Part shown: piece by piece, positions 55,230 to 64,000 of the stretch
Layout of the letters: the number at the start of each line of letters is the position of its first letter
Numbering within the stretch: the stretch's first letter is position 1
From: Pseudomonas denitrificans (nom. rej.)
Lineage (GTDB): Bacteria > Pseudomonadota > Gammaproteobacteria > Pseudomonadales > Pseudomonadaceae
Assembly: GCF_008807415.1 (NCBI RefSeq)
Contig: NZ_CP043626.1
Coordinates: 5,308,501 to 5,372,500, forward strand
Length of the DNA: 64,000 bases
Direction: 5' to 3'
The notes under the pieces: model-generated
What the model was told of the DNA's origin: nothing
The model's database searches: none
The model's input: only the letters and a program-made list of their open reading frames with translations
Position numbers and translations under genes: made by a program

Positions 55230-55736
55230 TCACGCCTGTTGCCGGTGCTGCTTTTCCAGCTTCTTGCGGATGCGGTCGCGCTTGAGGTTGGACAGGTAGT
55301 CGACGAACAGCTTGCCGTTGAGGTGATCGCACTCGTGCTGGATGCACACGGCGAGCAGGCCTTCGGCCTCTTCCTCGAACGGATTGCCGTCGCGGTCCTG
55401 GGCCTTGATCCGCACTTTCTGCGGACGGTCTACATTTTCGTAGAAGCCGGGCACCGACAGGCAGCCTTCCTGGTACTGGTCCATTTCCTCGGTGAGGAAT
55501 TCGAACTCGGGGTTGATGTAGACCCGGGGGTCGGACTTGTCCTCGGACAGGTCCATCACCACGACGCGCTTGTGCACGTTGATCTGCGTGGCGGCCAGGC
55601 CAATACCCGGCGCCTCGTACATGGTCTCGAACATGTCGTCGATCAGCGTGCGCAGGGCGTCATCGAAGACCGTGACGGGCTTGGCGATGGTCCGCAGGCG
55701 CGGATCGGGGAATTCGAGAATGTTCAGAATGGCCAT
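55230..55736 (-). CDS. def: Peptide deformylase
   Basis: Def removes the N-formyl group from nascent proteins. The 168-residue metalloenzyme has all three signature motifs: [12 protein letters not shown] (motif 1), EGCLSVPGF with the metal-binding cysteine (motif 2), and [12 protein letters not shown] with the HExxH histidines (motif 3). The N-terminus [15 protein letters not shown] is typical. It diverges from the LysM-protein gene. Confidence 0.98.
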   Translation of the reverse strand: MAILNILEFPDPRLRTIAKPVTVFDDALRTLIDDMFETMYEAPGIGLAATQINVHKRVVVMDLSEDKSDPRVYINPEFEFLTEEMDQYQEGCLSVPGFYENVDRPQKVRIKAQDRDGNPFEEEAEGLLAVCIQHECDHLNGKLFVDYLSNLKRDRIRKKLEKQHRQQA

Positions 55737-55777
55737 ATACGTTTGTGATGCACTTGTGGAATAAAGTCAAAATCGGC

Positions 55778-55786
55778 TGCTAATAT
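55778..55786 (+). promoter_or_regulatory. Extended -10 element upstream of the LysM gene
   Basis: TGCTAATAT fits the extended -10 pattern (TGn plus a TATAAT-like hexamer) 88 bases before the LysM start. No good -35 accompanies it, which extended -10 promoters do not require. Confidence 0.4.
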
Positions 55787-55873
55787 GCTGAGCAGCATCG
55801 AAAAACGCTGGAAAGCGCGGTAGGGGCGGCTTCCAGGCGTTTCATGTGTACACATAATAAAGGGATTCACCGC

Positions 55874-56899
55874 ATGAGGAAAACACTACTCGCCCTGCTG
55901 CTGCTCGCCGCAGGCGGGGTGGCGCAGGCTGCCGTGCAGCTCAAGGAAGGCCATCCGGATCGCTATACCGTAGTGAAGGGCGACACCCTCTGGGACATCT
56001 CCGGCAAGTTCCTCAGCAAGCCGTGGAAGTGGCCGGAAATCTGGCAGGTGAATCCGCAGATTCAGAACCCGCACCTGATCTATCCGGGTGACGTGCTGAG
56101 CCTTACTTACATCGACGGCCAGCCACGCCTGATGCTCAACCGCGGCGAATCGCGCGGGACCATCAAGCTGTCGCCGCGGGTACGCAGCACCCCGATCGCC
56201 GAGGCGATCCCGACCATCCCGCTGGACAAGATCAACGCCTTCCTGCTGTCCAACCGCATCGTCGATAGCACCGATGAGTTCGCCAACGCCCCCCACGTGG
56301 TCGCAGGCGATCAGGAGAGCGTGATCAGCGGCGCCGGCGACCGCGCCTACGCTCGTGGCAACTCGCTGTCCGAAGAGGGCAGCTACGGCATCTTCCGCCA
56401 GGCCAAGGTCTACACCGACCCGGAAACCAACGAAGTCCTGGGCGTCGACGCCATGGACGTCGGCAGCGCCAACGTCACGGCGAAGGAAAGCGATATCGCT
56501 ACCCTGAACCTGACCCGCACCACCCAGGAAGTCCGTTCGGGCGACCGCCTGTTCCCCACCGAGGAACGCGCGATCACTTCGACCTTCATGCCCAGCGAGC
56601 CGAGCACCCCGATCAAGGGCACCATCATCGACGTGCCGCGCGGCGTGACGCAGATCGGCAAGTACGACGTGGTGACCATCGACAAGGGCGCCCGCGATGG
56701 TCTGGCCGAAGGCAACGTGCTGGCGATCTACAAGCTCGGCGAAACCGTGCGCGACCGCGTCACCGAAGACATGGTGAAGATCCCGGACGAGCGCTCGGGC
56801 CTGGTGATGATCTTCCGCACCTACAACCGCCTGAGCTACGGCCTGGTGCTGACCGCCACCCGTTCGCTCGAGGTCAACGACCGCGTTCAGAATCCATGA
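55874..56899 (+). CDS. Secreted LysM-domain protein
   Basis: The ATG at 55874 gives 341 residues with a Sec signal peptide (residues 1–20, ending AQAA). A single LysM peptidoglycan-binding domain follows at about 30–80 (YTVVKGDTLWDISGKFL … NPHLIYPGDVLSL). The remainder shows no enzyme motif that I recognise. A fixed neighbour of def/fmt and dprA in pseudomonads (PA0020 by position), it is often described as a peptidoglycan-binding protein of unknown role. A strong terminator follows it. Confidence 0.9.
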   Translation: MRKTLLALLLLAAGGVAQAAVQLKEGHPDRYTVVKGDTLWDISGKFLSKPWKWPEIWQVNPQIQNPHLIYPGDVLSLTYIDGQPRLMLNRGESRGTIKLSPRVRSTPIAEAIPTIPLDKINAFLLSNRIVDSTDEFANAPHVVAGDQESVISGAGDRAYARGNSLSEEGSYGIFRQAKVYTDPETNEVLGVDAMDVGSANVTAKESDIATLNLTRTTQEVRSGDRLFPTEERAITSTFMPSEPSTPIKGTIIDVPRGVTQIGKYDVVTIDKGARDGLAEGNVLAIYKLGETVRDRVTEDMVKIPDERSGLVMIFRTYNRLSYGLVLTATRSLEVNDRVQNP

Positions 56900-56917
56900 T
56901 GCGCGCATGACCTGAAG

Positions 56918-56942
56918 AAAACCCCGCTCCGGCGGGGTTTTT
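56918..56942 (+). terminator. Terminator after the LysM gene
   Basis: AACCCCGC–TCCG–GCGGGGTT is followed by a run of T (56938–56942) and preceded by A residues, a textbook Rho-independent terminator. Confidence 0.92.
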
Positions 56943-57028
56943 GTGGGCGCGATCCGGAAGGGTCCGACAGCGGGGGCGCCAGCCGGCGCGGCATAGTCCG
57001 GGCGTCACTGCACGCCAAGGACTACGCC

Positions 57029-58129
57029 ATGCCCTTCGACCCTGCCCTTTCCCCGTCCGAAATCGAAGCACGGCTGCGCCTGCACGGCCTGCCTGAGTTG
57101 GGCCCCCGGCGCTTTCGCCGCCTGCTGGAGGCCTTCGGCTCGGCTTCCGCCGCGATGAGTGCGCCCGCGGCTGCCTGGCGCTCCCTGGGGTTGCCCGCCG
57201 TCTGCGCAGAGCCACGCCGCGATGCTTCCATTCGTGAACAGGCGGCGCAGGCGCTGCGCTGGCTGGAAGCACCGGAGCATCATCTGGTCATGTGGGACGC
57301 CCCCGGTTACCCCGCTCTGCTCGCCGAGCTGGATGATGCACCGCCACTGTTGTTCCTGGCCGGCGATCCGGGGCTGCTGGAACGCCCGCAACTGGCGATG
57401 GTCGGCAGCCGCCGGGCCAGCAAGCCGGGCCTGGATACCGCTCGGGCGTTCGCCCGCAGCCTGGCTGGCGGAGGCTTCGTGATCACCAGCGGGCTGGCGC
57501 TGGGTATCGACGGTGCAGCCCATGAAGGGGCGCTGGAGGCCGCAGGAAAGACGGTGGCGGTGCTGGGCACGGGCCTGGAGCACCTCTACCCGCGTCGCCA
57601 CCTCGGGCTGGCGAAACGCATCGTCGAGCAGGGCGGCGCGGTGATCTCCGAACTGCCGCTGGACTGCGCACCCCAGGCTTCGAACTTCCCGCGGCGCAAC
57701 CGGATCATCAGTGGCCTGTCACTGGGCACCCTGGTGGTGGAAGCCAGCCCCTCGAGCGGGTCGCTGATCACGGCGCGGCTGGCTGCAGAGCAGGGCCGCG
57801 AGGTCTATGCGATTCCCGGCTCCATCCATCATCCCGGCGCGCGTGGCTGCCACGAGCTGATCCGCCAGGGAGCGATGCTGGTGGAAACGGTCGAGCACAT
57901 CCTCGAAGGCTTGCAGGGGTGGACGCACGCTGCGCGGACAGTAGAGGTCGCGCCAGCCTTGCCGCCTCACCCACTGGTCGACCTGCTGCGCGCGGCACCG
58001 CAATGCAGCGAGCAGCTGGCGTTGCGCAGCGGCCTGCAGCTGCCGCAGCTGCTGGCGGAACTCACCGAGCTGGAGCTGGACGGGCGGGTGGCCTGCGAGG
58101 CCGGCGTCTGGGTGCATCGAGCCCCCTGA
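57029..58129 (+). CDS. dprA: DNA-processing protein DprA
   Basis: DprA protects incoming single-stranded DNA and loads RecA in natural transformation. The 366-residue protein has an N-terminal SAM-like region, the Rossmann-like core with MVGSRRASKPGLDTARAFA and FVITSGLALGIDGAAHEGAL, the motif FPRRNRIISGLS, and a C-terminal winged-helix domain (about 300–366). The length is typical. It is followed by tsaC after 41 bases. Confidence 0.96.
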   Translation: MPFDPALSPSEIEARLRLHGLPELGPRRFRRLLEAFGSASAAMSAPAAAWRSLGLPAVCAEPRRDASIREQAAQALRWLEAPEHHLVMWDAPGYPALLAELDDAPPLLFLAGDPGLLERPQLAMVGSRRASKPGLDTARAFARSLAGGGFVITSGLALGIDGAAHEGALEAAGKTVAVLGTGLEHLYPRRHLGLAKRIVEQGGAVISELPLDCAPQASNFPRRNRIISGLSLGTLVVEASPSSGSLITARLAAEQGREVYAIPGSIHHPGARGCHELIRQGAMLVETVEHILEGLQGWTHAARTVEVAPALPPHPLVDLLRAAPQCSEQLALRSGLQLPQLLAELTELELDGRVACEAGVWVHRAP

Positions 58130-58170
58130 GCACGTAAACTGCCGCGCATCGCAGATCCGAGGACTTCACG

Positions 58171-58728
58171 ATGTACAGCAACTGGCGTACCCAGCGCATG
58201 GCCCAGGTCGTGCGCGACGGCGGTGTGATCGCTTACCCGACCGAAGCCGTCTGGGGCCTGGGCTGCGACCCGTGGAGCGCCGACGCCGTGTACCGCCTGC
58301 TGGCGATCAAGGCGCGCCCGGTGGAAAAGGGCATGATCGTGGTGGCCGGCGACATCCGCCAGTTCGACTTCCTCCTCGAAGACCTGCCCGAAGCCTGGCA
58401 GGACAAGCTCGCCAACAGCTGGCCCGGCCCGAATACCTGGCTGGTGCCGCACCAGGGGCGCCTGCCCGAGTGGGTAACCGGCGAGCACGAGACCGTCGCC
58501 CTGCGCGTCACCGACCACCCGCTGGTACGCGAACTGTGCCGCTTCACCGGCCCGCTCATCTCCACCTCTGCCAACCCCGCCGGCCGCCCTGCCGCGCGCA
58601 GCCGCCTGCGCGTCGAGCAGTATTTCCGTGGCGAGCTGGATGGCGTGCTCGGGGGCGCCCTGGGCGGGCGCCGTAATCCGAGTCTGATCCGCGATCTGCG
58701 TACCGGCGAGACCGTCAGGCCCTCCTGA
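58171..58728 (+). CDS. tsaC: Threonylcarbamoyl-AMP synthase
   Basis: TsaC (YrdC/RimN) makes threonylcarbamoyl-AMP for t6A37 modification of ANN-decoding tRNAs. The 185-residue protein has the YrdC fold with [18 protein letters not shown], the [13 protein letters not shown] lysine/arginine segment, [10 protein letters not shown], and [12 protein letters not shown]. It is the short TsaC form without the Sua5 extension. It is convergent with qor. Confidence 0.96.
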   Translation: MYSNWRTQRMAQVVRDGGVIAYPTEAVWGLGCDPWSADAVYRLLAIKARPVEKGMIVVAGDIRQFDFLLEDLPEAWQDKLANSWPGPNTWLVPHQGRLPEWVTGEHETVALRVTDHPLVRELCRFTGPLISTSANPAGRPAARSRLRVEQYFRGELDGVLGGALGGRRNPSLIRDLRTGETVRPS

Positions 58729-58765
58729 CTCTGTAAGGGCCCCGTCCTGCCTACGGATACATTCC

Positions 58766-59742
58766 TTACGGCAGCAGGATGGTCGACCCGGTGGTGCGCC
58801 GCGCCGCCAGTTCGGTTTGCGCCTTGGCCGCCTCGGCCAGGGCGAAGCGCTGGTTGATCTCCACTTTTACCTTGCCGCTGGTGATCATGCCGAACAGGTC
58901 GTCGGCCATGGCCTGCAGGCGCTCCGGCGTACTGGCATAGCCGAATAGCGTCGGCCGGGTGACGTAGAGCGAGCCCTTCTGCGACAGGATGCCCAGGTTC
59001 ACCCCGTCCACCGGGCCGGAGGCGTTGCCGAAACTCACCACCAGGCCACGCTGGGCGGTGCAGTCCAGCGAGGTCAGCCAGGTGTCCTTGCCCACCGAGT
59101 CGTAGACCACCGGGCACTTCTTGCCGTCGGTGAGTGCGAGCACGCGCTCGACCACGTTCTCGTGGCTGTAGTCGATGGTTGCCCAGGCGCCGTGGGACTT
59201 CGCCAGCTCCGCCTTGGCGGCGGAGCTCACGGTGCCGATCAGGTGCGCGCCGATGGCCTTCGCCCACTGGCAGGCGATCAGCCCGACGCCGCCGGCCGCC
59301 GCGTGCCAGAGGATGGTCTGGCCCGGTTGCACGTTGTAGGTCTGGCGCAGCAGGTACTGCACGGTCAGGCCCTTGAGCATGACTGCGGCGGCCTGCTCGA
59401 AGGTGATCGCATCCGGCAGCTTCACCACGCTGGCCGCCGGCAACGTGTGCTGCTCGCTGTAGGCGCCCAGCGGGCCGGTGGCGTAGCCGACGCGGTCGCC
59501 GACCTTCACGTTGGTCACCGCGCTACCCACTGCCTCCACCTCGCCGGCGCCTTCGGTGCCGACCCCGGAGGGCATGCTCGGCGCGGGTACAGGCCGCTGC
59601 GGTAGTAGGTGTCGATGAAGTTCAGGCCGATGGCGCGGTTGCGCACCCGCACCTCGTTCGGGCCCGGCTCGGCCGGGGTGTAGTCGACGATTTCGAGGAC
59701 TTCCGGGCCGCCGGTCTTGGCGAATTGAACACGCTTGGCCAT
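58766..59742 (-). pseudogene. qor: NADPH:quinone oxidoreductase Qor, interrupted by a one-base frameshift
   Basis: Qor is a zeta-crystallin-like MDR enzyme reducing quinones with NADPH. From ATG 59742 (preceded by AGGAG) the frame reads MAKRVQFAKTGGPEVLEIVD … IDTYYRSGLYP and then drifts into an unrelated sequence. The correct continuation APSMPSGVGTEGAGEVEAVG is in another frame and runs to the stop at 58766. Adding one base in the G run at 59585–59587 restores a 325-residue protein. The remaining part keeps the NADPH motif HAAAGGVGLIACQWAK, so the break is recent or a sequencing error. Confidence 0.88.
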
Positions 59743-59755
59743 GTCGCTCTCCTGA

Positions 59756-60838
<1,083 letters not shown>

Positions 60839-60854
60839 GTCGAACTCTCGCGAA

Positions 60855-60888
60855 CCTGCAGGAGCCCCCATGGGCCCGCTCCTACAGG
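60855..60888. repeat. REP-like palindrome between hemF and aroE
   Basis: CCTGCAGGAGC … GCTCCTACAGG arms surround CCCCATGGGCCC, a member of the same short palindromic family as those at 49396 and 61789. Confidence 0.65.
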
Positions 60889-60953
60889 GTGGGTACGCTG
60901 GTAGAAACCCGGCAATCCCGAGCCTTTCCACCATTTTTGTCCCAGGATTCTGA

Positions 60954-61775
60954 ATGGACCGCTACTGCGTCTTCGGCAACCCCATCGGCCACAGCAAGTC
61001 GCCGCAGATCCACCGTCTGTTCGCCGAGCAGACCGGCCAGGCGCTGAGCTATGACACGCGACTGGCGCCGCTGGACGACTTCGCCGGGAACGCCCGCGAG
61101 TTCTTCGCCGAGGGCCTGGGTGGTAACGTCACCGTGCCGTTCAAGGAAGACGCCTACCGCCTGGCCACCGAGCTGAGCGAGCGCGCGCGCCGGGCGGGTG
61201 CGGTGAATACCCTGAAGAAGCTTGAAGGTGGCGGGCTGCTGGGCGACAACACCGACGGCGCCGGGCTGACCCGCGACCTCACGGTGAACCACGGCGTCGT
61301 CCTGCGTGGTGCGCGCATCCTGGTGCTGGGCGCCGGTGGCGCGGTGCGCGGCATCCTCGAACCCTTCCTCGGCCAGCAGCCGGCCGGCATCGTCATCGCC
61401 AACCGTACGGCGGCCAAGGCCGAACAGCTGGCGGAAGCCTTCAAGGACCTGGGCCCGGTGAGCGGTGGCGGCTTCGACCTGCGCGCCGAGCCCTTCGACC
61501 TGATCGTCAACGGCACCTCGGCCTCCCTGGCCGGCGAGCTGCCGCCCATCGATCCTTCGCTGATCAAGCCGGGGCATACCGTCTGCTACGACATGATGTA
61601 CGGCAAGGACGTGACGGCCTTCAACCGCTGGGCCGCCGAACACGGTGCGGCGCGCTGCATCGACGGGCTGGGCATGCTGGTCGAGCAGGCGGCGGAAGCC
61701 TTCCTGCTGTGGCGCGGCGTGCGCCCGGATTCGGCGCCGGTGCTGGAGGAGTTGCGCCGTCAGCTCAAGGGCTGA
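60954..61775 (+). CDS. aroE: Shikimate dehydrogenase (NADP+)
   Basis: AroE reduces 3-dehydroshikimate in the aromatic amino-acid pathway. The 273-residue protein begins [20 protein letters not shown]. It has the catalytic lysine and aspartate motifs [11 protein letters not shown] and [11 protein letters not shown], and the NADP-binding motif [13 protein letters not shown] followed by [14 protein letters not shown]. It ends with the family's [18 protein letters not shown]. It follows hemF as in other pseudomonads. Confidence 0.98.
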   Translation: MDRYCVFGNPIGHSKSPQIHRLFAEQTGQALSYDTRLAPLDDFAGNAREFFAEGLGGNVTVPFKEDAYRLATELSERARRAGAVNTLKKLEGGGLLGDNTDGAGLTRDLTVNHGVVLRGARILVLGAGGAVRGILEPFLGQQPAGIVIANRTAAKAEQLAEAFKDLGPVSGGGFDLRAEPFDLIVNGTSASLAGELPPIDPSLIKPGHTVCYDMMYGKDVTAFNRWAAEHGAARCIDGLGMLVEQAAEAFLLWRGVRPDSAPVLEELRRQLKG

Positions 61776-61788
61776 CGATCGCTGCACA

Positions 61789-61840
61789 CCTGCAGGAGCG
61801 CGTCATGCGTGCGATCGCGGGCATGGCCCGCTCCTACAGG
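61789..61840. repeat. REP-like palindrome between aroE and the SulP gene
   Basis: CCTGCAGGAGCGCG … CCCGCTCCTACAGG arms enclose CATGCGTGCGATCGCGGGCA. It is longer than the other copies and lies between two convergent genes. Confidence 0.65.
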
Positions 61841-61879
61841 GAGTCCCAGGGTTCATTCCGCTGGGGCGGAGCCACTGCT

Positions 61880-63439
61880 CTATTCCTCGACCAGCAACAC
61901 CCCGCCCTTCCCCATCTGTCTTTCCAGCTCCGCGCGCACCCGTGGCCGGGCGTTGCGCAGCACCAGGCTGCGGCCTTCGCTGGCCAGGCGGCGGGCTTCC
62001 TGCTGGAGCATCTGCGCACCGGCGAAGTCGATGAAGTTCACGTGGTGGGCGTCCAGTACCAGGCGTTCGCCACGGCTGTGCTGCATCAGTTTCTGCAGGT
62101 AGTCGCAGGCGCCGAAGAAGATCGAGCCTTCGATGCGCAACACGGCCTCGTCCTCCTTCTCCCACTGCTGCACGCGCGGCTGTGAGGTGCGCTTGAGGTA
62201 GAAGAACAGCGACGCCAGCACGCCGGCGTAGATGGCGTTCTGCAGCGGCAGCAGCAGGGTGGCGGCGAGGGTCAGCAGCATCACCAGGGATTCCGCTCGG
62301 CTGCCTTTCCACAGTGCGCGCAGCGCGGGGCGATCGATCAGGTTCCAGCAGATCAGCAGGATGCCGGCGGCCATCGCCGGCAGCGGGATACGGGTGATCA
62401 GGCCGGCGCCGGCCACTGCCAGCAGCGCGACCCACAGCGCCGAGAAGACCCCGGCCAGCGGCGTGCGTGCCCCGGCATCCTGGTTCAGTCCGGAACGGGT
62501 GAAGGAGCCGGCGGACAGTGTGCCGGACAGCCACGGCCCGATCAGGTTGGACAGCCCCTGCGCGCGCACTTCCTGGTTGGCGTCCAGCGCCTGGTGCGAG
62601 CGCGCCGCCAGGGCGCGGGCAATCGACAGGCTGGTGACCAGCCCGAGCATACCGCAGGCCACGGCGGCGGGGAGCAACTGGGCGATGGCGGAGAGGTCGA
62701 ACGACAATGCGCTGAACGGTGGCAGCGCGCTGCGGAAGGCTGCCACCCTGGCCACCTCGGCAAAGGTCGTCGGCATCGCCCAGACCAGCGCGCCAGCGCC
62801 GAACAGGCCGACCAGCAATGCCGGCCCGCGCCGCCACAGGCGTTTGACGATCAGGCTCAGCACCAGGCTGAACAGTCCCACCAGCAGCGATGGCCCGTGG
62901 AACTGCGGCAGCTTCCACCAGAGCGCGGCGGCGCTGGTCAGCGCGGTGGCCTGCCCCGCTGCACTGATGCCGAGCAGGTACGGCAACTGGCCGATCACGA
63001 TCACCAGCGCGGCGCCACAGGTGAAGCCGAGCAGCACCGGGTGCGAGACGAAGTTCACCAGCACGCCGAAACGCAGCATGCCCAGCAGCCACTGGAACAG
63101 CCCGGCAAGGAAGGTCAGCAGCAGCGCGTACTGGATGAACTGCGCGCTGCCCGGCGGCGCCAGCGGGGCGATGGCGGTGAACAGCACCACCGAGATCGCC
63201 GCCGTCGGCCCGCCGACCATGTGTTTCGACGAACCCCATAGACAGGCGATCAGCACCGGCAGCATCGCCGCGTAGAGCCCGTACTCCGCCGGCAGTCCGG
63301 CGATCAGTGCGTAGGCCATGGACTGCGGCAGGGCGAGCACCGCGCCGGAGAGTCCGACTCCCAGGTCGCGGCGCAGGTCGCGCGCGCTGACCTGGGGCAG
63401 CCAGGCGAGGAACGGCAGCAGGCGGATCAGGCGCTCCAT
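61880..63439 (-). CDS. SulP-family anion (sulfate-type) transporter
   Basis: The 519-residue protein has the SulP architecture: about 12–14 membrane helices to residue ~400, beginning DLGVGLSGAVLALPQSMAYALIAGLPAEYGLYAA (the sulfate transporter signature region). A cytoplasmic STAS domain follows at about 415–515 (EAVLRIEGSIFFGACDYL … VNFIDFAGAQML). The substrate may be sulfate or bicarbonate; the neighbouring choline/betaine-type binding protein suggests choline-sulfate-derived sulfate, which is inference. It is separated from the binding protein by seven bases. Confidence 0.9.
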   Translation of the reverse strand: MERLIRLLPFLAWLPQVSARDLRRDLGVGLSGAVLALPQSMAYALIAGLPAEYGLYAAMLPVLIACLWGSSKHMVGGPTAAISVVLFTAIAPLAPPGSAQFIQYALLLTFLAGLFQWLLGMLRFGVLVNFVSHPVLLGFTCGAALVIVIGQLPYLLGISAAGQATALTSAAALWWKLPQFHGPSLLVGLFSLVLSLIVKRLWRRGPALLVGLFGAGALVWAMPTTFAEVARVAAFRSALPPFSALSFDLSAIAQLLPAAVACGMLGLVTSLSIARALAARSHQALDANQEVRAQGLSNLIGPWLSGTLSAGSFTRSGLNQDAGARTPLAGVFSALWVALLAVAGAGLITRIPLPAMAAGILLICWNLIDRPALRALWKGSRAESLVMLLTLAATLLLPLQNAIYAGVLASLFFYLKRTSQPRVQQWEKEDEAVLRIEGSIFFGACDYLQKLMQHSRGERLVLDAHHVNFIDFAGAQMLQQEARRLASEGRSLVLRNARPRVRAELERQMGKGGVLLVEE

Positions 63440-63446
63440 CGACGGC

Positions 63447-64000
63447 CTACAGCTTGGCCTTCACGGCGGCCAGCGCGTCGCCGCCGTCGCGGGTCTTCAC
63501 GCCCTGCAGCCAGGTGTCGAGGCTCTGCGGGTTGGCCTTGATCCAGGCTTTCACCGCGTCGGGGTTCTTCACGTTCTTCTCCAGCACTTCGGCCATGATG
63601 GCGTTCTCCATCTTCAGGTCGAAGGACAGGTTGGCCAGCAGCTTGCCGCTGTTCGGGCATTGCTCGGTGTAGCCGTTGCGGGTCACGGTGAACACGCTGC
63701 CGGTGCTGCCGAAGTATTTCTCGCCGCCGGTGAGGTACTTCATGTCGTACTTCACGTTCATCGGGTGCGGTGTCCAGCCGAGGAACACCACCCAGCGCTC
63801 GCGCTTCACCGCGCGGCCGACCTCGGCGAGCATCGCCTGTTCGCTGGATTCCACCAGCTTCCAGTCGCCCAGGCCGAACTCATCGCCGCTGATCATTTTC
63901 TGGATCGACTGGTTGGCCGGCGCGCCGGAGCCGATGCCGTAGACCTTCCTGTTGAACTGGTCGGCGTGCTTGTCGAGGTCGTCGAAGGTCTTCACCCCGG
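63447..64000 (-). CDS. ABC transporter substrate-binding protein, choline/glycine-betaine type (5' end beyond window)
   Basis: About 184 C-terminal residues are present; the reading frame is open to the right edge, and the first codons here (VKTFDDLDKHADQFNRKVYG) are internal, not a start. The pattern GIGSGAPANQSIQKMI, FLGWTPHPMNVKYDMKYLTGG and the C-terminal helix set are typical of OpuAC-type quaternary-amine binding proteins such as choline-binding ChoX. It is followed seven bases later by the SulP gene. Substrate assignment is by family resemblance only. Confidence 0.82.
   Translation of the reverse strand, partial: GVKTFDDLDKHADQFNRKVYGIGSGAPANQSIQKMISGDEFGLGDWKLVESSEQAMLAEVGRAVKRERWVVFLGWTPHPMNVKYDMKYLTGGEKYFGSTGSVFTVTRNGYTEQCPNSGKLLANLSFDLKMENAIMAEVLEKNVKNPDAVKAWIKANPQSLDTWLQGVKTRDGGDALAAVKAKL

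Noticed and set aside
56290..56310. A CCCACGTGG core in the LysM gene as a third parS site
   Set aside because: Only the central bases match; the flanking TGTTC/GAACA arms are missing.

Overview
The window is a 64 kb stretch of a Pseudomonas chromosome around the replication origin. Protein-level similarity and gene order (glmU–atp–parAB–mnmG/rsmG–mnmE–yidC–rnpA–rpmH | dnaA–dnaN–recF–gyrB–plsC–gmhB–glyS/Q–tag … trkA–rsmB–fmt–def–LysM–dprA–tsaC–qor–hemF–aroE) match, from memory, the P. aeruginosa PAO1 origin. The accessory genes point to a P. aeruginosa-related environmental species; this is an inference and the species cannot be fixed from the sequence alone.

Layout. 1–8.5 kb: 3'-truncated glmU and the complete F1Fo ATP synthase operon atpIBEFHAGDC, with atpI broken by a one-base frameshift. 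8.5–17.4 kb: parB, parA, rsmG, mnmG, mnmE, yidC, yidD, rnpA and rpmH, all on the minus strand. 17.4–17.9 kb: oriC (AT-rich stretch plus DnaA boxes). A second AT-rich and DnaA-box region with a similar AT-rich block lies upstream of mnmG (12.8–13.3 kb). 17.9–24.1 kb: dnaA, dnaN, recF (with two perfect parS palindromes) and gyrB. 24.1–29.3 kb: plsC-type acyltransferase, gmhB, glyS/glyQ and tag.

29.3–49.4 kb is the accessory part, carrying three inserted modules among the housekeeping genes lpxL and pilZ. The first is a two-gene exosortase/VIT-VWA surface protein pair. The second is an Nramp metal transporter. The third is a full ectoine uptake and degradation locus: ehuBCDA transporter, enuR regulator, eutB-eutC, doeA-doeB-doeX, aldehyde dehydrogenase and aminotransferase. 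Ectoine would be imported by Ehu, opened by DoeA, deacetylated by DoeB to diaminobutyrate, transaminated by DoeD to aspartate semialdehyde and oxidised by the DoeC-like enzyme to aspartate. EnuR and DoeX would control it. The eutB–doeX block is bracketed by inverted repeats of one repeat family. A preQ1-riboswitch-controlled queuosine-precursor transporter interrupts the locus. eutA is absent.

49.4–64 kb: TPR protein, trkH/trkA potassium uptake, rsmB-fmt-def, LysM protein, dprA, tsaC, qor (also frameshifted by one base), hemF, aroE, a SulP transporter and the 3' part of a choline/betaine-type binding protein cut by the right edge. No rRNA, tRNA, CRISPR array or insertion sequence was seen. 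Short REP-like palindromes occur between genes in the accessory half.
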